NCBI GenBank assembly: GCA_017652345.1
Contig: JAGCBE010000491.1
Location: 1 to 53,186, forward strand
DNA: 53,186 nt
Reading direction: 5' to 3'
Source: Methanobrevibacter sp.
GTDB lineage: Archaea > Methanobacteriota > Methanobacteria > Methanobacteriales > Methanobacteriaceae
In this document: positions 1 to 8,405 of the stretch, piece by piece
How positions within the stretch are numbered: the stretch's first letter is position 1
Layout of the letters: each line of letters opens with the position of its first letter
Position numbers and translations under genes: made by a program
The notes under the pieces: model-generated
What the model was told of the DNA's origin: nothing
Databases searched by the model: none
The model's input: only the letters and a program-made list of their open reading frames with translations

Positions 1-30
1 ATCTCTATCAAATTTAAGTATTTTAATCAT
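1..30 (-). CDS. 5' end of an unidentified gene, cut by window edge
   Basis: An ATG at 30-28 opens the frame MIKILKFDRD, which runs off the window. It overlaps the last codons of the upstream gene, whose AAGGATTTC tail can serve as its ribosome site. Too little is visible to assign a role. Confidence 0.45.
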   Translation of the reverse strand, partial: MIKILKFDRD

Positions 31-478
31 TTTTGAAATCCTTCTCTATCTTATTTTTCTTTCTCTGAATTTGTATAAATTTCTGGATTTTCTGTTTATA
101 TGGTTCTGTCATATGTTCTAACCATTTGTATAGTTCAATACAGGTATCATTTTTACAATGAAAATAATTTTTATAATCTTCAAAAATTACTAAAGGATTT
201 TCTTTGCTCATAATGGCAAAACATTTTAATTCATTATCATAAGTATCTTCACCACCCCATCTATCTGTTTGTACAATATGAGTTGATGGGTTTATTTCAA
301 TTGTATAAGAATCTCCAGTATTAGAAACGATAGTGAATTTGAAATAATAGATATTCTTGCAATTTTTACTATCTCTGTATGCTTTTGCTTGATACTTAAT
401 GTCTTTTAGAGTATATGAATCACCTTCAAGTGTATGAAAAAAGTTACAATTGTTACAATTATAGTGCAAATCTATCAT
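23..478 (-). CDS. small protein with C-terminal DF tail
   Basis: This 151-residue protein matches no family I recognise. The N-terminus has a CNNCNFFH cluster that could bind a metal. The middle is beta-rich. The C-terminus is a lysine-rich helix ending IEKDFKND, the tail shared by about 30 proteins in this window. A TTGACA-N17-TATATT promoter lies just upstream, so this gene starts a transcription unit. Its end overlaps the start of the next gene. Confidence 0.7.
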   Translation of the reverse strand: MIDLHYNCNNCNFFHTLEGDSYTLKDIKYQAKAYRDSKNCKNIYYFKFTIVSNTGDSYTIEINPSTHIVQTDRWGGEDTYDNELKCFAIMSKENPLVIFEDYKNYFHCKNDTCIELYKWLEHMTEPYKQKIQKFIQIQRKKNKIEKDFKND

Positions 479-486
479 ATCAAATG

Positions 487-515
487 AATATATTAAAATT
501 TCTAAAAATTGTCAA
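487..515 (-). promoter_or_regulatory. sigma70-type promoter
   Basis: Reading leftward, TTGACA (515-510), a 17-nt spacer and TATATT (492-487) precede the start codon at 478 by a few bases. The same box pair recurs at other leftward units in this window. Confidence 0.6.
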
Positions 516-549
516 TATGTCAGAATTTGAAAATCTGATTAAAGTTTTT

Positions 550-557
550 TATAAATA
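550..557 (+). promoter_or_regulatory. T4-type late promoter
   Basis: The octamer TATAAATA matches the T4 late-promoter consensus exactly. It stands about 70 bp upstream of the only rightward gene in the window, so that gene is probably transcribed late while the leftward genes are early or middle. A candidate gp33-like late co-activator is encoded at 23765-24166. Confidence 0.65.
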
Positions 558-579
558 CTGTATATAATTAATAATTCAT

Positions 580-604
580 CCGCAATCCGAGTAAGGTATT
601 GCGG
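580..604 (+). terminator. hairpin in the 5' leader of the late gene
   Basis: CCGCAAT (580-586) pairs with ATTGCGG (598-604) around an 11-nt loop and is followed by CTTTTCT. It lies between the late promoter and the start codon, so it could be a weak attenuator or a stabilising 5' stem-loop. Confidence 0.4.
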
Positions 605-625
605 CTTTTCTAATGGGAGAAAATT

Positions 626-1175
626 ATGAGTAAGAAAACATATGCAGAAAAGCTAGAACTGTATAACAGACGAATGGCACATTTCCACACAAAATTCACT
701 AAGGAAGAACTATTTGATTTCGCAACTGCTGAACGGTCTTAGAATTATTCCTCAAATCATGAGACTTTGGTTATTGTTGAATGTCAATAAGTTTGTTGAT
801 ATGGATGAAATGATGGAAAGTTATGCTCATTTTGAAAATGAGAAAAATAAGACTTCTTGGACACCTCTATTGCAGAAAATGAAGCGTGAAATTTGTCATG
901 ACAAGAAGAAAGCATTTAGAGATATAGAAGAAATTATTAACTTATTGGCTAAAGGTAGATTCCATTTCTACCATTTGACTGCTATGGAACAGCTCTATGT
1001 ATTTGGTCCTGAAGGTATTGACCCAATGCGACTTTATACAGAAGACATTGGAACTATCAAATGGAGTTCTTATTCAATGATTGCAGCATTACGAAGTTTG
1101 CAAGCATGGTTGAAAAAAGCTCCGACTTATGAATATCCTGCTGAAAAATTCGTTAGAATACAAGATGAACTTTAA
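626..1175 (+). CDS. unidentified late protein, expressed through +1 frameshift at CGG 734-736
   Basis: The ATG at 626 follows a GGGAGA ribosome site. The zero frame reads 36 codons to GAA-CGG-TCT-TAG. Skipping C734 gives GAA-GGT-CTT-AGA and opens the rest of the gene to 1175, about 182 residues in all. Without the shift the long part would need a TTG start at 714 with no ribosome site. The product is helical and charged, with hydrophobic stretches near the junction (MRLWLLLNV), and I recognise no family. It is the only rightward gene, behind a late promoter and ending in a shared terminator, so a virion or late role is plausible but unproven. Confidence 0.65.
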
Positions 1176-1179
1176 AATA

Positions 1180-1206
1180 AAAATGGTGGTTTTTAACCAC
1201 CATTTT
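1180..1206. terminator. bidirectional terminator
   Basis: AAAATGGTGG and CCACCATTTT form a 10-bp stem with a 7-nt loop between the convergent genes. A-rich and T-rich flanks allow it to end both transcripts. Confidence 0.75.
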
Positions 1207-1708
1207 CTTCATCACCAAAATCAGATTCAAGTTGTTTCTTTCGTACCCAAGACATTGCTTTTTTATGGTTATAATCAATTTGGTTAATCAATTTTTTAAA
1301 GCAATATTTTTGTAGCTTTAAAGTTTTTTCATCATCCATATTTGCAACAACAGGTATTTCAAAGAACAGATGTGCATAAGGTCTTCTAATAGAATAATCG
1401 TATCTACGAATATCTCGAATTTTACTTCTATCAATTACATCAAAACTGAACATGTAGAATAACTGTGTAGTTTTTGTTGTGTACACATAATGCTCGCTGT
1501 TTTTAGCCATACTGAAACAAATTATTCCTATTTTGGATAATTTATTCATGTCTTCAAAACAATTGTTATAACCGTATTTACTTGCGAATACTTGGATTTT
1601 GGTAGCTAATTGTGTTTTAGAATAGAAATGTTCATCTGGAGGTATATCCGATGTAACTTCTATATCCTTATATAAATTAGGCCCATATAACTTATTCGTG
1701 TAATACAT
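1193..1708 (-). CDS. small protein with C-terminal DF tail
   Basis: This 171-residue protein is not recognised. It is rich in tyrosine and lysine, with a helical C-terminus RKKQLESDF followed by a short acidic extension, a variant of the DF tail. The terminator at 1180-1206 follows it. Its start codon overlaps the stop of the gene at 1708-1938, implying translational coupling. Confidence 0.65.
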   Translation of the reverse strand: MYYTNKLYGPNLYKDIEVTSDIPPDEHFYSKTQLATKIQVFASKYGYNNCFEDMNKLSKIGIICFSMAKNSEHYVYTTKTTQLFYMFSFDVIDRSKIRDIRRYDYSIRRPYAHLFFEIPVVANMDDEKTLKLQKYCFKKLINQIDYNHKKAMSWVRKKQLESDFGDEENGG

Positions 1709-1938
1709 TAAATGTAATCTTCAATTTCAGAAACTTTGATTTCTTTTGTAATGTTGTTTTCAGTGTCTTTAATGTAGATTTTGTCATGTGAATAAACTTG
1801 ATGTTGTCTACCAGACTTCATATCCAACAACATACGGTCTTCTTTATCGTTGAATGTACCAGATTCAATTGAATCAATCTTAATTGTGGTTCTAGTTTCT
1901 GCCACATAATTTTTTGATTTAATGATTAGTTTTAGCAT
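1708..1938 (-). CDS. hypothetical protein, 76 aa
   Basis: The sequence suggests a small beta-barrel-like fold: alternating strands, no cysteines, acidic C-terminus. It overlaps the preceding zinc-finger gene by about 20 nt and the following gene by one base. No family is recognised. Confidence 0.6.
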   Translation of the reverse strand: MLKLIIKSKNYVAETRTTIKIDSIESGTFNDKEDRMLLDMKSGRQHQVYSHDKIYIKDTENNITKEIKVSEIEDYI

Positions 1939-2134
1939 TATTACCCATCTTCATAAGTTTCATTCGTGCTGGAATAACCTGATACAAATTGCAGTTATCG
2001 CAACAACGGAGTTTTTCACCACGAGTATCATCCTTTGGCATACCCATTGCTTCCCAATAACCCCAAGTGGAATTACCATAACCAACATACGGTTTGCCAC
2101 AAAGAGCACAATTTTTAATAGGTTCTTCATTCAT
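1919..2134 (-). CDS. small zinc-ribbon protein
   Basis: The start MNEEPIKN at 2134 is chosen over an upstream in-frame ATG because GGAGA lies at proper spacing. CALCGKP and CCDNC supply two cysteine pairs about 30 residues apart, a classic zinc ribbon. Total length is 71 residues. It is the first gene behind the promoter at 2162-2190. Its target, nucleic acid or protein, cannot be inferred. Confidence 0.65.
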   Translation of the reverse strand: MNEEPIKNCALCGKPYVGYGNSTWGYWEAMGMPKDDTRGEKLRCCDNCNLYQVIPARMKLMKMGNNAKTNH

Positions 2135-2161
2135 AGTAAAATCTCCCATAATTGTATTAAC

Positions 2162-2190
2162 AATATAGTAATTTTCTATGGATTTGTCAA
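2162..2190 (-). promoter_or_regulatory. sigma70-type promoter
   Basis: TTGACA (2190-2185), 17 nt, TATATT (2167-2162), reading leftward to the zinc-ribbon gene. It overlaps the 3' end of the gene at 2176-2643. Confidence 0.6.
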
Positions 2191-2643
2191 TTTTTCTTTT
2201 TGTAATTTAGATTTTACAATTTTCTTATATTCTTCATAAGCATCATCAGGTAATTCATTGTCACCATCTTCAAATGCTTGTTGAATAATTAATTTCTTCC
2301 ATTCAGAACCAATCAATTTATAAGCAGCAGTTGGTTCTTGTGGAATATCAAAATGATTGTATTCTTTAAGACACACAACTCCATCTTTTGACATATTTGT
2401 TCCGTCTGGTACAATCATACCTTTATAAGGAGAATCATAAACAGTACATCTTACAAAAGGTTCTTTGGAAAATTGACTATCAGGTAGATAGCAGATATAA
2501 AAAGAACACCAATAATGGATTTTACCATTTTCCAAACAATTTTTAAGACTAGACCATTCTGAAGACTTCAAATATGGGTCATAGCATTTTAGTTTTGGTC
2601 TTGGTATAGATGATTCTTTAGTTTTACTCTTGGATAAACTCAC
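2176..2643 (-). CDS. hypothetical protein, 155 aa
   Basis: No family is recognised. The N-terminus is basic (SKSKTKESS) and the middle is aromatic and beta-rich. It ends with a lysine-rich helix lacking the DF tail. Its start overlaps the stop of the gene at 2624-3397. Confidence 0.6.
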   Translation of the reverse strand: MSLSKSKTKESSIPRPKLKCYDPYLKSSEWSSLKNCLENGKIHYWCSFYICYLPDSQFSKEPFVRCTVYDSPYKGMIVPDGTNMSKDGVVCLKEYNHFDIPQEPTAAYKLIGSEWKKLIIQQAFEDGDNELPDDAYEEYKKIVKSKLQKEKLTNP

Positions 2644-3397
2644 GATAATCTCCTGTCAATGTTTTACAAGCAGACAATTTACAAATACAGTTTACGATTT
2701 CTTTCATTCCTTCAAAATCATTACCTTTAAGATAATATATGTAATAATCTTTCATAAAAGGCATTGAATAATAAACTTCCCAACATTCAAGATTGTATTT
2801 TATAACTTTTCTTGGTTTGAAAGTAACACCATATTTACCAACACAAAAACGATATTCCATTAATGTAAATCTAGTATCTCTTGCTGGATTTACTTCTAAT
2901 TTTCCACCATAACTTTCAACAAGGTCACGAAGTTCACCTACAATATCTTCATTGTCAATGGAGGTCTTTTTATCTGTAATCTGTTTTACCTTTATATCTT
3001 TTTCCAATTTAGATATCTTATCTGAATATCTCTTTTGCAATTTTGATATGATTTCAGCAATGGACAAACCCATATTCTTGAACATTGGTATGTCATAATA
3101 GCTATAAACATATTTTGGTACATTGGTATCACTTTTAAAACCTTCAATGAGCCAACCCTTTGCTGCTAAATATGGTTTTAAGATTATATAAACATAAGAC
3201 TTTCTACCATAATTGTCAATAGAAGATACAACATTTGTTGCTAATACCTTTCTATTTTCCGAAGACCAACCCATGGATTTTGAAGCATCTGTTACAGAAT
3301 AACCATTTAATTCTGATTCTTCATAAATGGAATATTTATTTGGATAGAAAAATTCCTTTGGATTGTCTACAGTGGATTCTCTAGTTTCAATTAACAT
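2624..3397 (-). CDS. hypothetical protein, 257 aa
   Basis: The protein has an N-terminal half rich in Tyr/Ser, a central lysine-rich coiled coil (about residues 115-150, KRYSDKISKLEKDIK) and a C-terminal mixed domain. It directly follows the small coiled-coil gene at 3398-3661 with no gap. Function is unknown. Confidence 0.6.
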   Translation of the reverse strand: MLIETRESTVDNPKEFFYPNKYSIYEESELNGYSVTDASKSMGWSSENRKVLATNVVSSIDNYGRKSYVYIILKPYLAAKGWLIEGFKSDTNVPKYVYSYYDIPMFKNMGLSIAEIISKLQKRYSDKISKLEKDIKVKQITDKKTSIDNEDIVGELRDLVESYGGKLEVNPARDTRFTLMEYRFCVGKYGVTFKPRKVIKYNLECWEVYYSMPFMKDYYIYYLKGNDFEGMKEIVNCICKLSACKTLTGDYREFIQE

Positions 3398-3661
3398 TTA
3401 TTCCTCGAAGTCTTTTTCTAGTTCATTATATTTTTGTGCTGCTTTGAGATATTTGTCAAGCATTTTTAGTTGTTTTTGCTGTTCCATTACTATATCGCAT
3501 AGTTCTTGAACAGTTTTTTTCAATCTATCAAATTCTTCAAGTGAATTTGTATATGTAGGTTCACTATAATTGTTAAAACTATAATAATTTAATTTGGTAT
3601 TATAGTTTTTAATAAATTCTTCGCATTGTTTTTGATAATCAGATATATCCATATTATTCAA
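3398..3661 (-). CDS. coiled-coil protein with DF tail, 87 aa
   Basis: Almost the whole protein after residue 25 is predicted helix with heptad-like leucines (LDKYLKAAQKYNELEKDF). It ends in the DF tail. It overlaps the 3' end of the methyltransferase gene by 8 nt. No family is recognised. Confidence 0.6.
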   Translation of the reverse strand: MNNMDISDYQKQCEEFIKNYNTKLNYYSFNNYSEPTYTNSLEEFDRLKKTVQELCDIVMEQQKQLKMLDKYLKAAQKYNELEKDFEE

Positions 3662-4410
3662 AGAAGTCTGTTAATGGTGGTACATTTTCAATTGGTTCAG
3701 GAGTAGTTTCAGCTACTCTCTGTAAAGCAATTTTGTAATATGTTTCATTGATTTCAGTACCAATGAAATTACGATTGAATTTCTTACATGCAACAGCAGT
3801 TGTTCCACTACCAAGGAATGGGTCAAATACTAAATCATTTTCATTAGAACTATTCTTAACCAATTTTTCAATCATGTTAAGTGGCTTGATAGTTGGATGA
3901 ATGAATTTCTTTTTATCTAATTGATTGATAGAATCAATCCAAAATGTCTTAGCATCTTCGTAATTTGAAGGATGCAATTGACCTGTTCCATTACGAAAAT
4001 ACAGGCAATATTCAGTATCAGTCAAATACTTGTTATTATATGTTGGCATTGAATTTGTCTTGTGCCAACACAATATTTCAAACTTACAACCAAGTTCATT
4101 AACATAATAATTGAAATAATCAGGAATTTGCATCTTATTACACCAAAAATATATGTTAATATCCTTCATTATTCTAACGAACTCTTGACCAAAAGTTTTA
4201 ATGTCATAGCCAGAACCAAAATTCTTAATGTCTTCTACATTTTCTTGTTTGAATCGTTCACTTCTACCACAGTGATTTGCACAACTACCACCTTCTATTC
4301 CGAACATGTAAATCGTATGGAGGGTCAGTAATAATCAAATCAATTGAATTATCTGGTAATGTCTTAATAAATTCTAAACAATCACTGTTGTGTATCTGTA
4401 TTTGGCTCAT
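3654..4410 (-). CDS. DNA adenine methyltransferase (N4/N6 class), +1 frameshift at CGG 4302-4300
   Basis: The N-terminal 36 codons from the ATG at 4410 carry the catalytic DPPY motif (LIITDPPYDL). They run into GTT-CGG-AAT-AGA and a stop. Skipping C4302 gives GTT-GGA-ATA-GAA and joins the long frame, making about 251 residues. The C-terminal part has the SAM-binding FDPFLGSGTTAVACKK motif of the class in which DPPY comes first. Without the shift the enzyme would lack its catalytic motif. It probably methylates adenine in phage or host DNA. The extreme C-terminus PPLTDFFE resembles the polymerase tail and may bind a sliding clamp. Confidence 0.85.
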
Positions 4411-4699
4411 TAAAATCTTGCTCCATATTTTTCAACTTTTTTGCGATATTAAGATATTTATTTAAATCATGCATTTGATTCATTAAAGTTTCTACACGAT
4501 TAAACAAGAAATCTTTGTCTTGCTGATAATAGTTCAATAGATTTTTCAATAAATCAATTTCATTTCTTAACTTATCATTTTCTTCTTTTAAACGGTATAA
4601 ATCAGAATTCATTTGCATAAAGTTATAATTCTGATATAACATTTTATCAAATTCGTTTGCTTCACGGATTTTATATTCTTCATCGCTCATAGTAATCAA
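4382..4699 (-). CDS. coiled-coil protein with DF-type tail, 105 aa
   Basis: Residues 25-90 form a continuous charged helix (LKEENDKLRNEIDLLK), likely a coiled coil. MEQDF follows, then a short polar extension. Its last 29 nt overlap the true 5' end of the methyltransferase gene, so the two are translationally coupled. Confidence 0.65.
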   Translation of the reverse strand: MITMSDEEYKIREANEFDKMLYQNYNFMQMNSDLYRLKEENDKLRNEIDLLKNLLNYYQQDKDFLFNRVETLMNQMHDLNKYLNIAKKLKNMEQDFNEPNTDTQQ

Positions 4700-4759
4700 T
4701 ATAACAAATTTTAAAAATATGTAAATGAATCTAAATATTATTCAGTTTAAAGACAAACT

Positions 4760-5164
4760 TTATAAAGTGAAATCGCTTTCAAAATCATGCATTTTATTTC
4801 TAGATTTTATCTTACGAATTTCCATTTTATAGTTTTCAAAAATCTTATTACAGGTTTCATTCCAATTGACTAAATCTTCTTCATTTAAGATATATTTTTC
4901 GTAGTCGGTTTCTAAAAGAATATGTTCTCTTTTCAAATCGTCTTGATAAATGTAGGCACGAGGTACAGGTAAAGAAACCACTGAACCATTATAAATTGAA
5001 GTTCCACACATATTGCAAATAGCATAACTTCTCTCATAGGGCTTCAAATTCCAATCTAGTGGAGTTATACTTATATAAGTACTAAAACCATCAACTTCTA
5101 CTTCAACATTCCATACAGAAGAATTTTGTTTGATGTATTCAAATATTTCATTATAGCTTATCAA
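4760..5164 (-). CDS. small protein with C-terminal DF tail, 134 aa
   Basis: The beta-rich N-terminal domain contains CNMC, a possible half metal site. A helical C-terminus ends FESDFTL. The start overlaps the stop of the upstream gene. No family is recognised. Confidence 0.65.
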   Translation of the reverse strand: MISYNEIFEYIKQNSSVWNVEVEVDGFSTYISITPLDWNLKPYERSYAICNMCGTSIYNGSVVSLPVPRAYIYQDDLKREHILLETDYEKYILNEEDLVNWNETCNKIFENYKMEIRKIKSRNKMHDFESDFTL

Positions 5165-5495
5165 AATCTTCCTCCAGTGCTTTTTTGCGGTCTTCTATGG
5201 TATAGATTTTATTCAATTTTTCATGCAATGCAACAAGTTTGAATTGGTCTTCACACATAGAACGAATTTTAGATTCTGTAGTGTCAATCAAATCTACACC
5301 AAAATGCTGTTGAAAACCTTCAGTCTGTATACACATATTTTCATAAACTACGAAAGGTCTAATGATTATTTGACCATCGTATTCTTCAAAAATCATGTGA
5401 TTTTTATAGTACCATCTTCTAGGTGATGTTTCTGTGTATTGTTCTTTTTCAAATCCACAAGAAACAACTATATCACTGAACTCATCAATCGTCAT
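5151..5495 (-). CDS. small protein with C-terminal DF tail, 114 aa
   Basis: The start MTIDEF at 5495 is preferred to upstream in-frame codons because it overlaps the stop of the small membrane peptide gene. This also removes an apparent in-frame CGG from the coding part. The C-terminus is RKKALEEDFDKL. Function is unknown. Confidence 0.65.
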   Translation of the reverse strand: MTIDEFSDIVVSCGFEKEQYTETSPRRWYYKNHMIFEEYDGQIIIRPFVVYENMCIQTEGFQQHFGVDLIDTTESKIRSMCEDQFKLVALHEKLNKIYTIEDRKKALEEDFDKL

Positions 5496-5583
5496 TTTTG
5501 GTTTCCGTATCAACATTTTTAACTTGAATGTAACTTGCAGCAACAATCATAATTGTAGCAAATACTATAACAAATACGAACAT
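5485..5583 (-). CDS. 32-residue single-pass membrane peptide
   Basis: The ATG at 5583 opens a 32-codon frame whose first 20 residues are almost wholly hydrophobic (MFVFVIVFATIMIVAA), followed by a polar acidic tail. GGGAGTAAAA precedes the start. The TGA stop overlaps the next gene. It is a probable inner-membrane peptide. Confidence 0.55.
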   Translation of the reverse strand: MFVFVIVFATIMIVAASYIQVKNVDTETKNDD

Positions 5584-5587
5584 ATTT

Positions 5588-5833
5588 TTACTCCCTATTG
5601 AAATCTTTCAATAATTCTAATTCTTTGATAGCAGCTTTATACTCTTTTATCTGTTTTTGTTTTTTGGCTTCTTTAAATCGTTTCAATTCTGTATCTTCTA
5701 CATCTGGAAAATATACACAAGGACCATCTTTACGAGAAGGTCTTCTACATTCATTCCAAGCTTCTTCAATCAAATCATTGACCATTTTTTGATTTAAAGA
5801 TAGTATTAAAAAGTCTATAATTTCGTTAGTCAT
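5588..5833 (-). CDS. small protein with DF tail, 81 aa
   Basis: The start MTNEII at 5833 overlaps the stop of the preceding gene. The protein is helical and charged and ends LLKDFNRE. The GGGAG of its last codons serves as ribosome site for the membrane peptide at 5583. No family is recognised. Confidence 0.6.
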   Translation of the reverse strand: MTNEIIDFLILSLNQKMVNDLIEEAWNECRRPSRKDGPCVYFPDVEDTELKRFKEAKKQKQIKEYKAAIKELELLKDFNRE

Positions 5834-6161
5834 CTTTCCTCGGTATATGTATGGTATTAGAGATACCTGTGTTTTCGTAGAATATCGTAAAATAATCGTC
5901 TTCCAATTCATCAGATAATATAACTGGAATGGTTGCATTAAGATAACCTACAATTTTCAACTCATCATCACAATCAAAGTGATGCATAAAAACTGAACCG
6001 TACCTCATAATTGTATTGTACATATTGTAGTTCATTTTAACACACAGTCTATTATGTTTATCAATTTGTCTTAAATCAGCTGTACACACAAAAGTATTAC
6101 ATTCTCTGATTATTATTGATACAAGATGTCCTATTCGTTCAGCATTCATCATAAAATACAA
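5826..6161 (-). CDS. hypothetical protein, 111 aa
   Basis: The protein is a beta-rich domain with several Cys and His residues (MHHFDCDDE) and lacks the DF tail. It lies just downstream of the terminator at 6170-6197, so it probably begins a new transcript. A TATATT box lies near 6160, but no good -35 is seen. Confidence 0.6.
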   Translation of the reverse strand: MYFMMNAERIGHLVSIIIRECNTFVCTADLRQIDKHNRLCVKMNYNMYNTIMRYGSVFMHHFDCDDELKIVGYLNATIPVILSDELEDDYFTIFYENTGISNTIHIPRKDD

Positions 6162-6169
6162 TATAACAA

Positions 6170-6197
6170 AAAATTCCTATCATTTGATAGGAATTTT
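6170..6197 (-). terminator. intrinsic terminator
   Basis: AAAATTCCTATC pairs with GATAGGAATTTT around a 4-nt loop, with a T tract on the leftward strand. It ends the glycosyltransferase transcript. Confidence 0.75.
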
Positions 6198-6219
6198 TAT
6201 TTTTTATTTTGGTGGAACT

Positions 6220-7131
6220 TTATTCTTTTCTTGGTTTTTGGAATTGGCTAGAAACAATGCAAGGACAAGCACATTTCCAATCCACCAAGTGATGGAGTCT
6301 ATAACGAGATTGACCCATCATTGTAGCACGAATGAAGCTAGGACTGTGCATAATGGAATACATTGTTTTTCTATATGTACCACTATCCTGATATATGTCA
6401 TTCATGCCAGTATTAGGCGCCTGGGTTTCTTCTGGCTCAATCATAACATCCATCATTGTTAGGAATAACTGACCCTTAGCTCCCCAGTATGTGTAAGCAT
6501 TCACATCGTCATTCATTCTACCAAAGAATTTGATGGGTCTATCAACAGCGGAGAAGAAACTGTTCATAGCCTTTCTAATCAATCTTTGCTTGAATTTGTT
6601 ATTTCCTGTTCCACCAATAACATCACCAGCCTGGCACCAGCACAATGTCTGAATTTCAGGGTGAGTGACATAAAATTCTAGTGAAGCTTTAATAACTTCA
6701 TCCAATTGATAGCAGAAATATGAGCGTAAAATCTTTGGATTATTTTCATCAGCTACACGATATTTGATAGCGTGATAATCGTCATCCAAAACAAAGAAAT
6801 ACTTTAATCCAGCTTGTTTAGCCAAATCATAACAAGCATTTCTTGCATACACACCAATGCCTCGTTTACCTCCCTGATCCATGAAGTCAATAGACTCATC
6901 ATAATCAGATTTATCAAAAATCAAGACATGGTCTTTATGTTTTACTTTATATTCCTCTAATTTTGGGTCATCGGTACCCACTATTAGATAATAGTTACCA
7001 GTAAAACCAAAACGATTGAGTGTCTTCAATGTTTTGCAATTGTCAGGATTTTTATATGATAAGATAAATGTGGCAAAGTCTTCTTTGTATATTTTATCAA
7101 TATCAATTTTATTTTCTGTACACGAATCCAT
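6220..7131 (-). CDS. GT-A glycosyltransferase, possibly acting on modified DNA bases
   Basis: This 303-residue protein starts with a Rossmann-like segment (FATFILSYKNPDN) and has the metal-binding VLDDDY near residue 120. Both are typical of the GT-A fold. The arrangement resembles the phage glycosyltransferases associated with TET/JBP-type base oxidation, which glycosylate hydroxymethylated bases, but no oxygenase is seen here. Its ATG overlaps the end of the gene at 7109-7582. A terminator follows. A role in DNA modification is inference from family resemblance. Glycosylation of a virion or cell-surface component is the alternative. Confidence 0.6.
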   Translation of the reverse strand: MDSCTENKIDIDKIYKEDFATFILSYKNPDNCKTLKTLNRFGFTGNYYLIVGTDDPKLEEYKVKHKDHVLIFDKSDYDESIDFMDQGGKRGIGVYARNACYDLAKQAGLKYFFVLDDDYHAIKYRVADENNPKILRSYFCYQLDEVIKASLEFYVTHPEIQTLCWCQAGDVIGGTGNNKFKQRLIRKAMNSFFSAVDRPIKFFGRMNDDVNAYTYWGAKGQLFLTMMDVMIEPEETQAPNTGMNDIYQDSGTYRKTMYSIMHSPSFIRATMMGQSRYRLHHLVDWKCACPCIVSSQFQKPRKE

Positions 7132-7582
7132 TCTTTTCTTTTTCCTTTCTCATTTCCAAATTCTTGAGAATATCTTGCTTGGCAATATCGTCAATCTTAT
7201 TACTCATTCTAATGTAACCATTAGCAAGAGCATCGTCATAATCAATCATTACCAAAATACTATCTTCCATTAACTTTTGAACTTCAGGACTAGAATTAGC
7301 ATAATAGTCAGCAATGTTCTTGTAAGTGAATTTCAAATGTCTAGTAGCAGCCATCTTCAAGAAATATTTATCCTGTTCAGAAACATTTGACTTTTCAATA
7401 TCTTCAACCAACTTACGATATCTTGTTTCATCAACCATTTCTGTATAAGATGGTTTTCTACCATTTGGAGTATACTGACCAATCTTACGAGACTGGGTGT
7501 AATGTTCCAAATCACAAGTAATAGAATCCTTTAATGCTTCTTCGTCATAAAAGTCAACTAAAACTTCATTATCAGCACTCAT
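7109..7582 (-). CDS. hypothetical protein, 157 aa, paired with the glycosyltransferase
   Basis: It is an acidic-to-basic helical protein with no recognised motif. Its ATG abuts the stop of sliding clamp 1 and its 3' end overlaps the glycosyltransferase start, so the three are co-translated. The C-terminus is lysine-rich (LEMRKEKEKNGFVYRK). Confidence 0.65.
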   Translation of the reverse strand: MSADNEVLVDFYDEEALKDSITCDLEHYTQSRKIGQYTPNGRKPSYTEMVDETRYRKLVEDIEKSNVSEQDKYFLKMAATRHLKFTYKNIADYYANSSPEVQKLMEDSILVMIDYDDALANGYIRMSNKIDDIAKQDILKNLEMRKEKEKNGFVYRK

Positions 7583-8361
7583 TAGTTTTCTCCTTTAATT
7601 GTGGTCATGAACAAAGTCAAATCAATACCATCTGTTCTCTGTTGTTCAAAACGAATCAAATGCTGTTCAGAGAAATTGATAGCATAGTCAGCAGTTGGAA
7701 GCAATTTAAATGCATCAGCCTTAATGGTAACCTTTATTGGATTATCCACTTCGGTGTCCAACTTAATGTCTTCGGAATATTCCTGCATGGTCATATTGTT
7801 CTTACCAATGAACTTGCAAGTCTTTTCATTCAATTCAAATGTTACATAGTTCGCATCAATCATAGAAATACGGTGCATAAGAACATCAACCATAGACTTA
7901 GAAAGATTGATGGAAGCAATGAATTCAGGAAGTTTTGGATTTTCCTTGATAATTGGCTTCTTGATAACATCTGTATTGGCAAGACGATATTTGAAATTAC
8001 ACTTAGTCTTGTTGGACTGAATATCCATAATTACGGCTTCATTGGTATCTTCATTGATTTGAATATCCAAAACAGCCTGTTCACTCTTTGTAGCATCTTC
8101 ATTTGGATTATCAAATTCCTTATACAACTTATAGAACTTTGTGTAATCCAAGAAACAAAGATTGGATTCAGTATCATCACCAGTGAAATCAAAATTTTCC
8201 TTTGGAGCGTTCAATAAGAACAAACAGTTACCACTTTCGTTGTTTCCACGAAGCTTGACCTTTCCTTCCTTGTTTTCAAAAATGAATTGGGAAGTAATTG
8301 GGGTGATGGTGTTTACTGTTTCAATGTAATTTTTATTGTAGACAATGTTTTTACTATTCAT
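7582..8361 (-). CDS. 45: DNA sliding clamp 1 (gp45-like)
   Basis: The 259-residue length is slightly above T4 gp45 (228). The pattern is that of a trimeric processivity clamp: repeated beta-alpha units, FDFTGDDTESNLCFLDYTKFY for one half and DAFKLLPTADYAINF near the end, with the C-terminal beta strand LTLFMTTIKGE. It aligns along its length with the adjacent clamp gene. The clamp would tether the polymerase and, with a gp33-like factor, late RNA polymerase. It has no in-frame CGG and needs no frameshift, unlike its paralogue. Confidence 0.75.
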   Translation of the reverse strand: MNSKNIVYNKNYIETVNTITPITSQFIFENKEGKVKLRGNNESGNCLFLLNAPKENFDFTGDDTESNLCFLDYTKFYKLYKEFDNPNEDATKSEQAVLDIQINEDTNEAVIMDIQSNKTKCNFKYRLANTDVIKKPIIKENPKLPEFIASINLSKSMVDVLMHRISMIDANYVTFELNEKTCKFIGKNNMTMQEYSEDIKLDTEVDNPIKVTIKADAFKLLPTADYAINFSEQHLIRFEQQRTDGIDLTLFMTTIKGEN

Positions 8362-8405
8362 TTATTTTTCCTCTAAAAGATTTTTCTTTTCTTTATGTAT
8401 AATAA

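Noticed and set aside
5493..5546. In-frame CGG at the start of the gene ending at 5151
   Set aside because: The real start is the ATG at 5495. The CGG belongs to the overlapping membrane-peptide frame, where it is out of phase (ACG-GAA).
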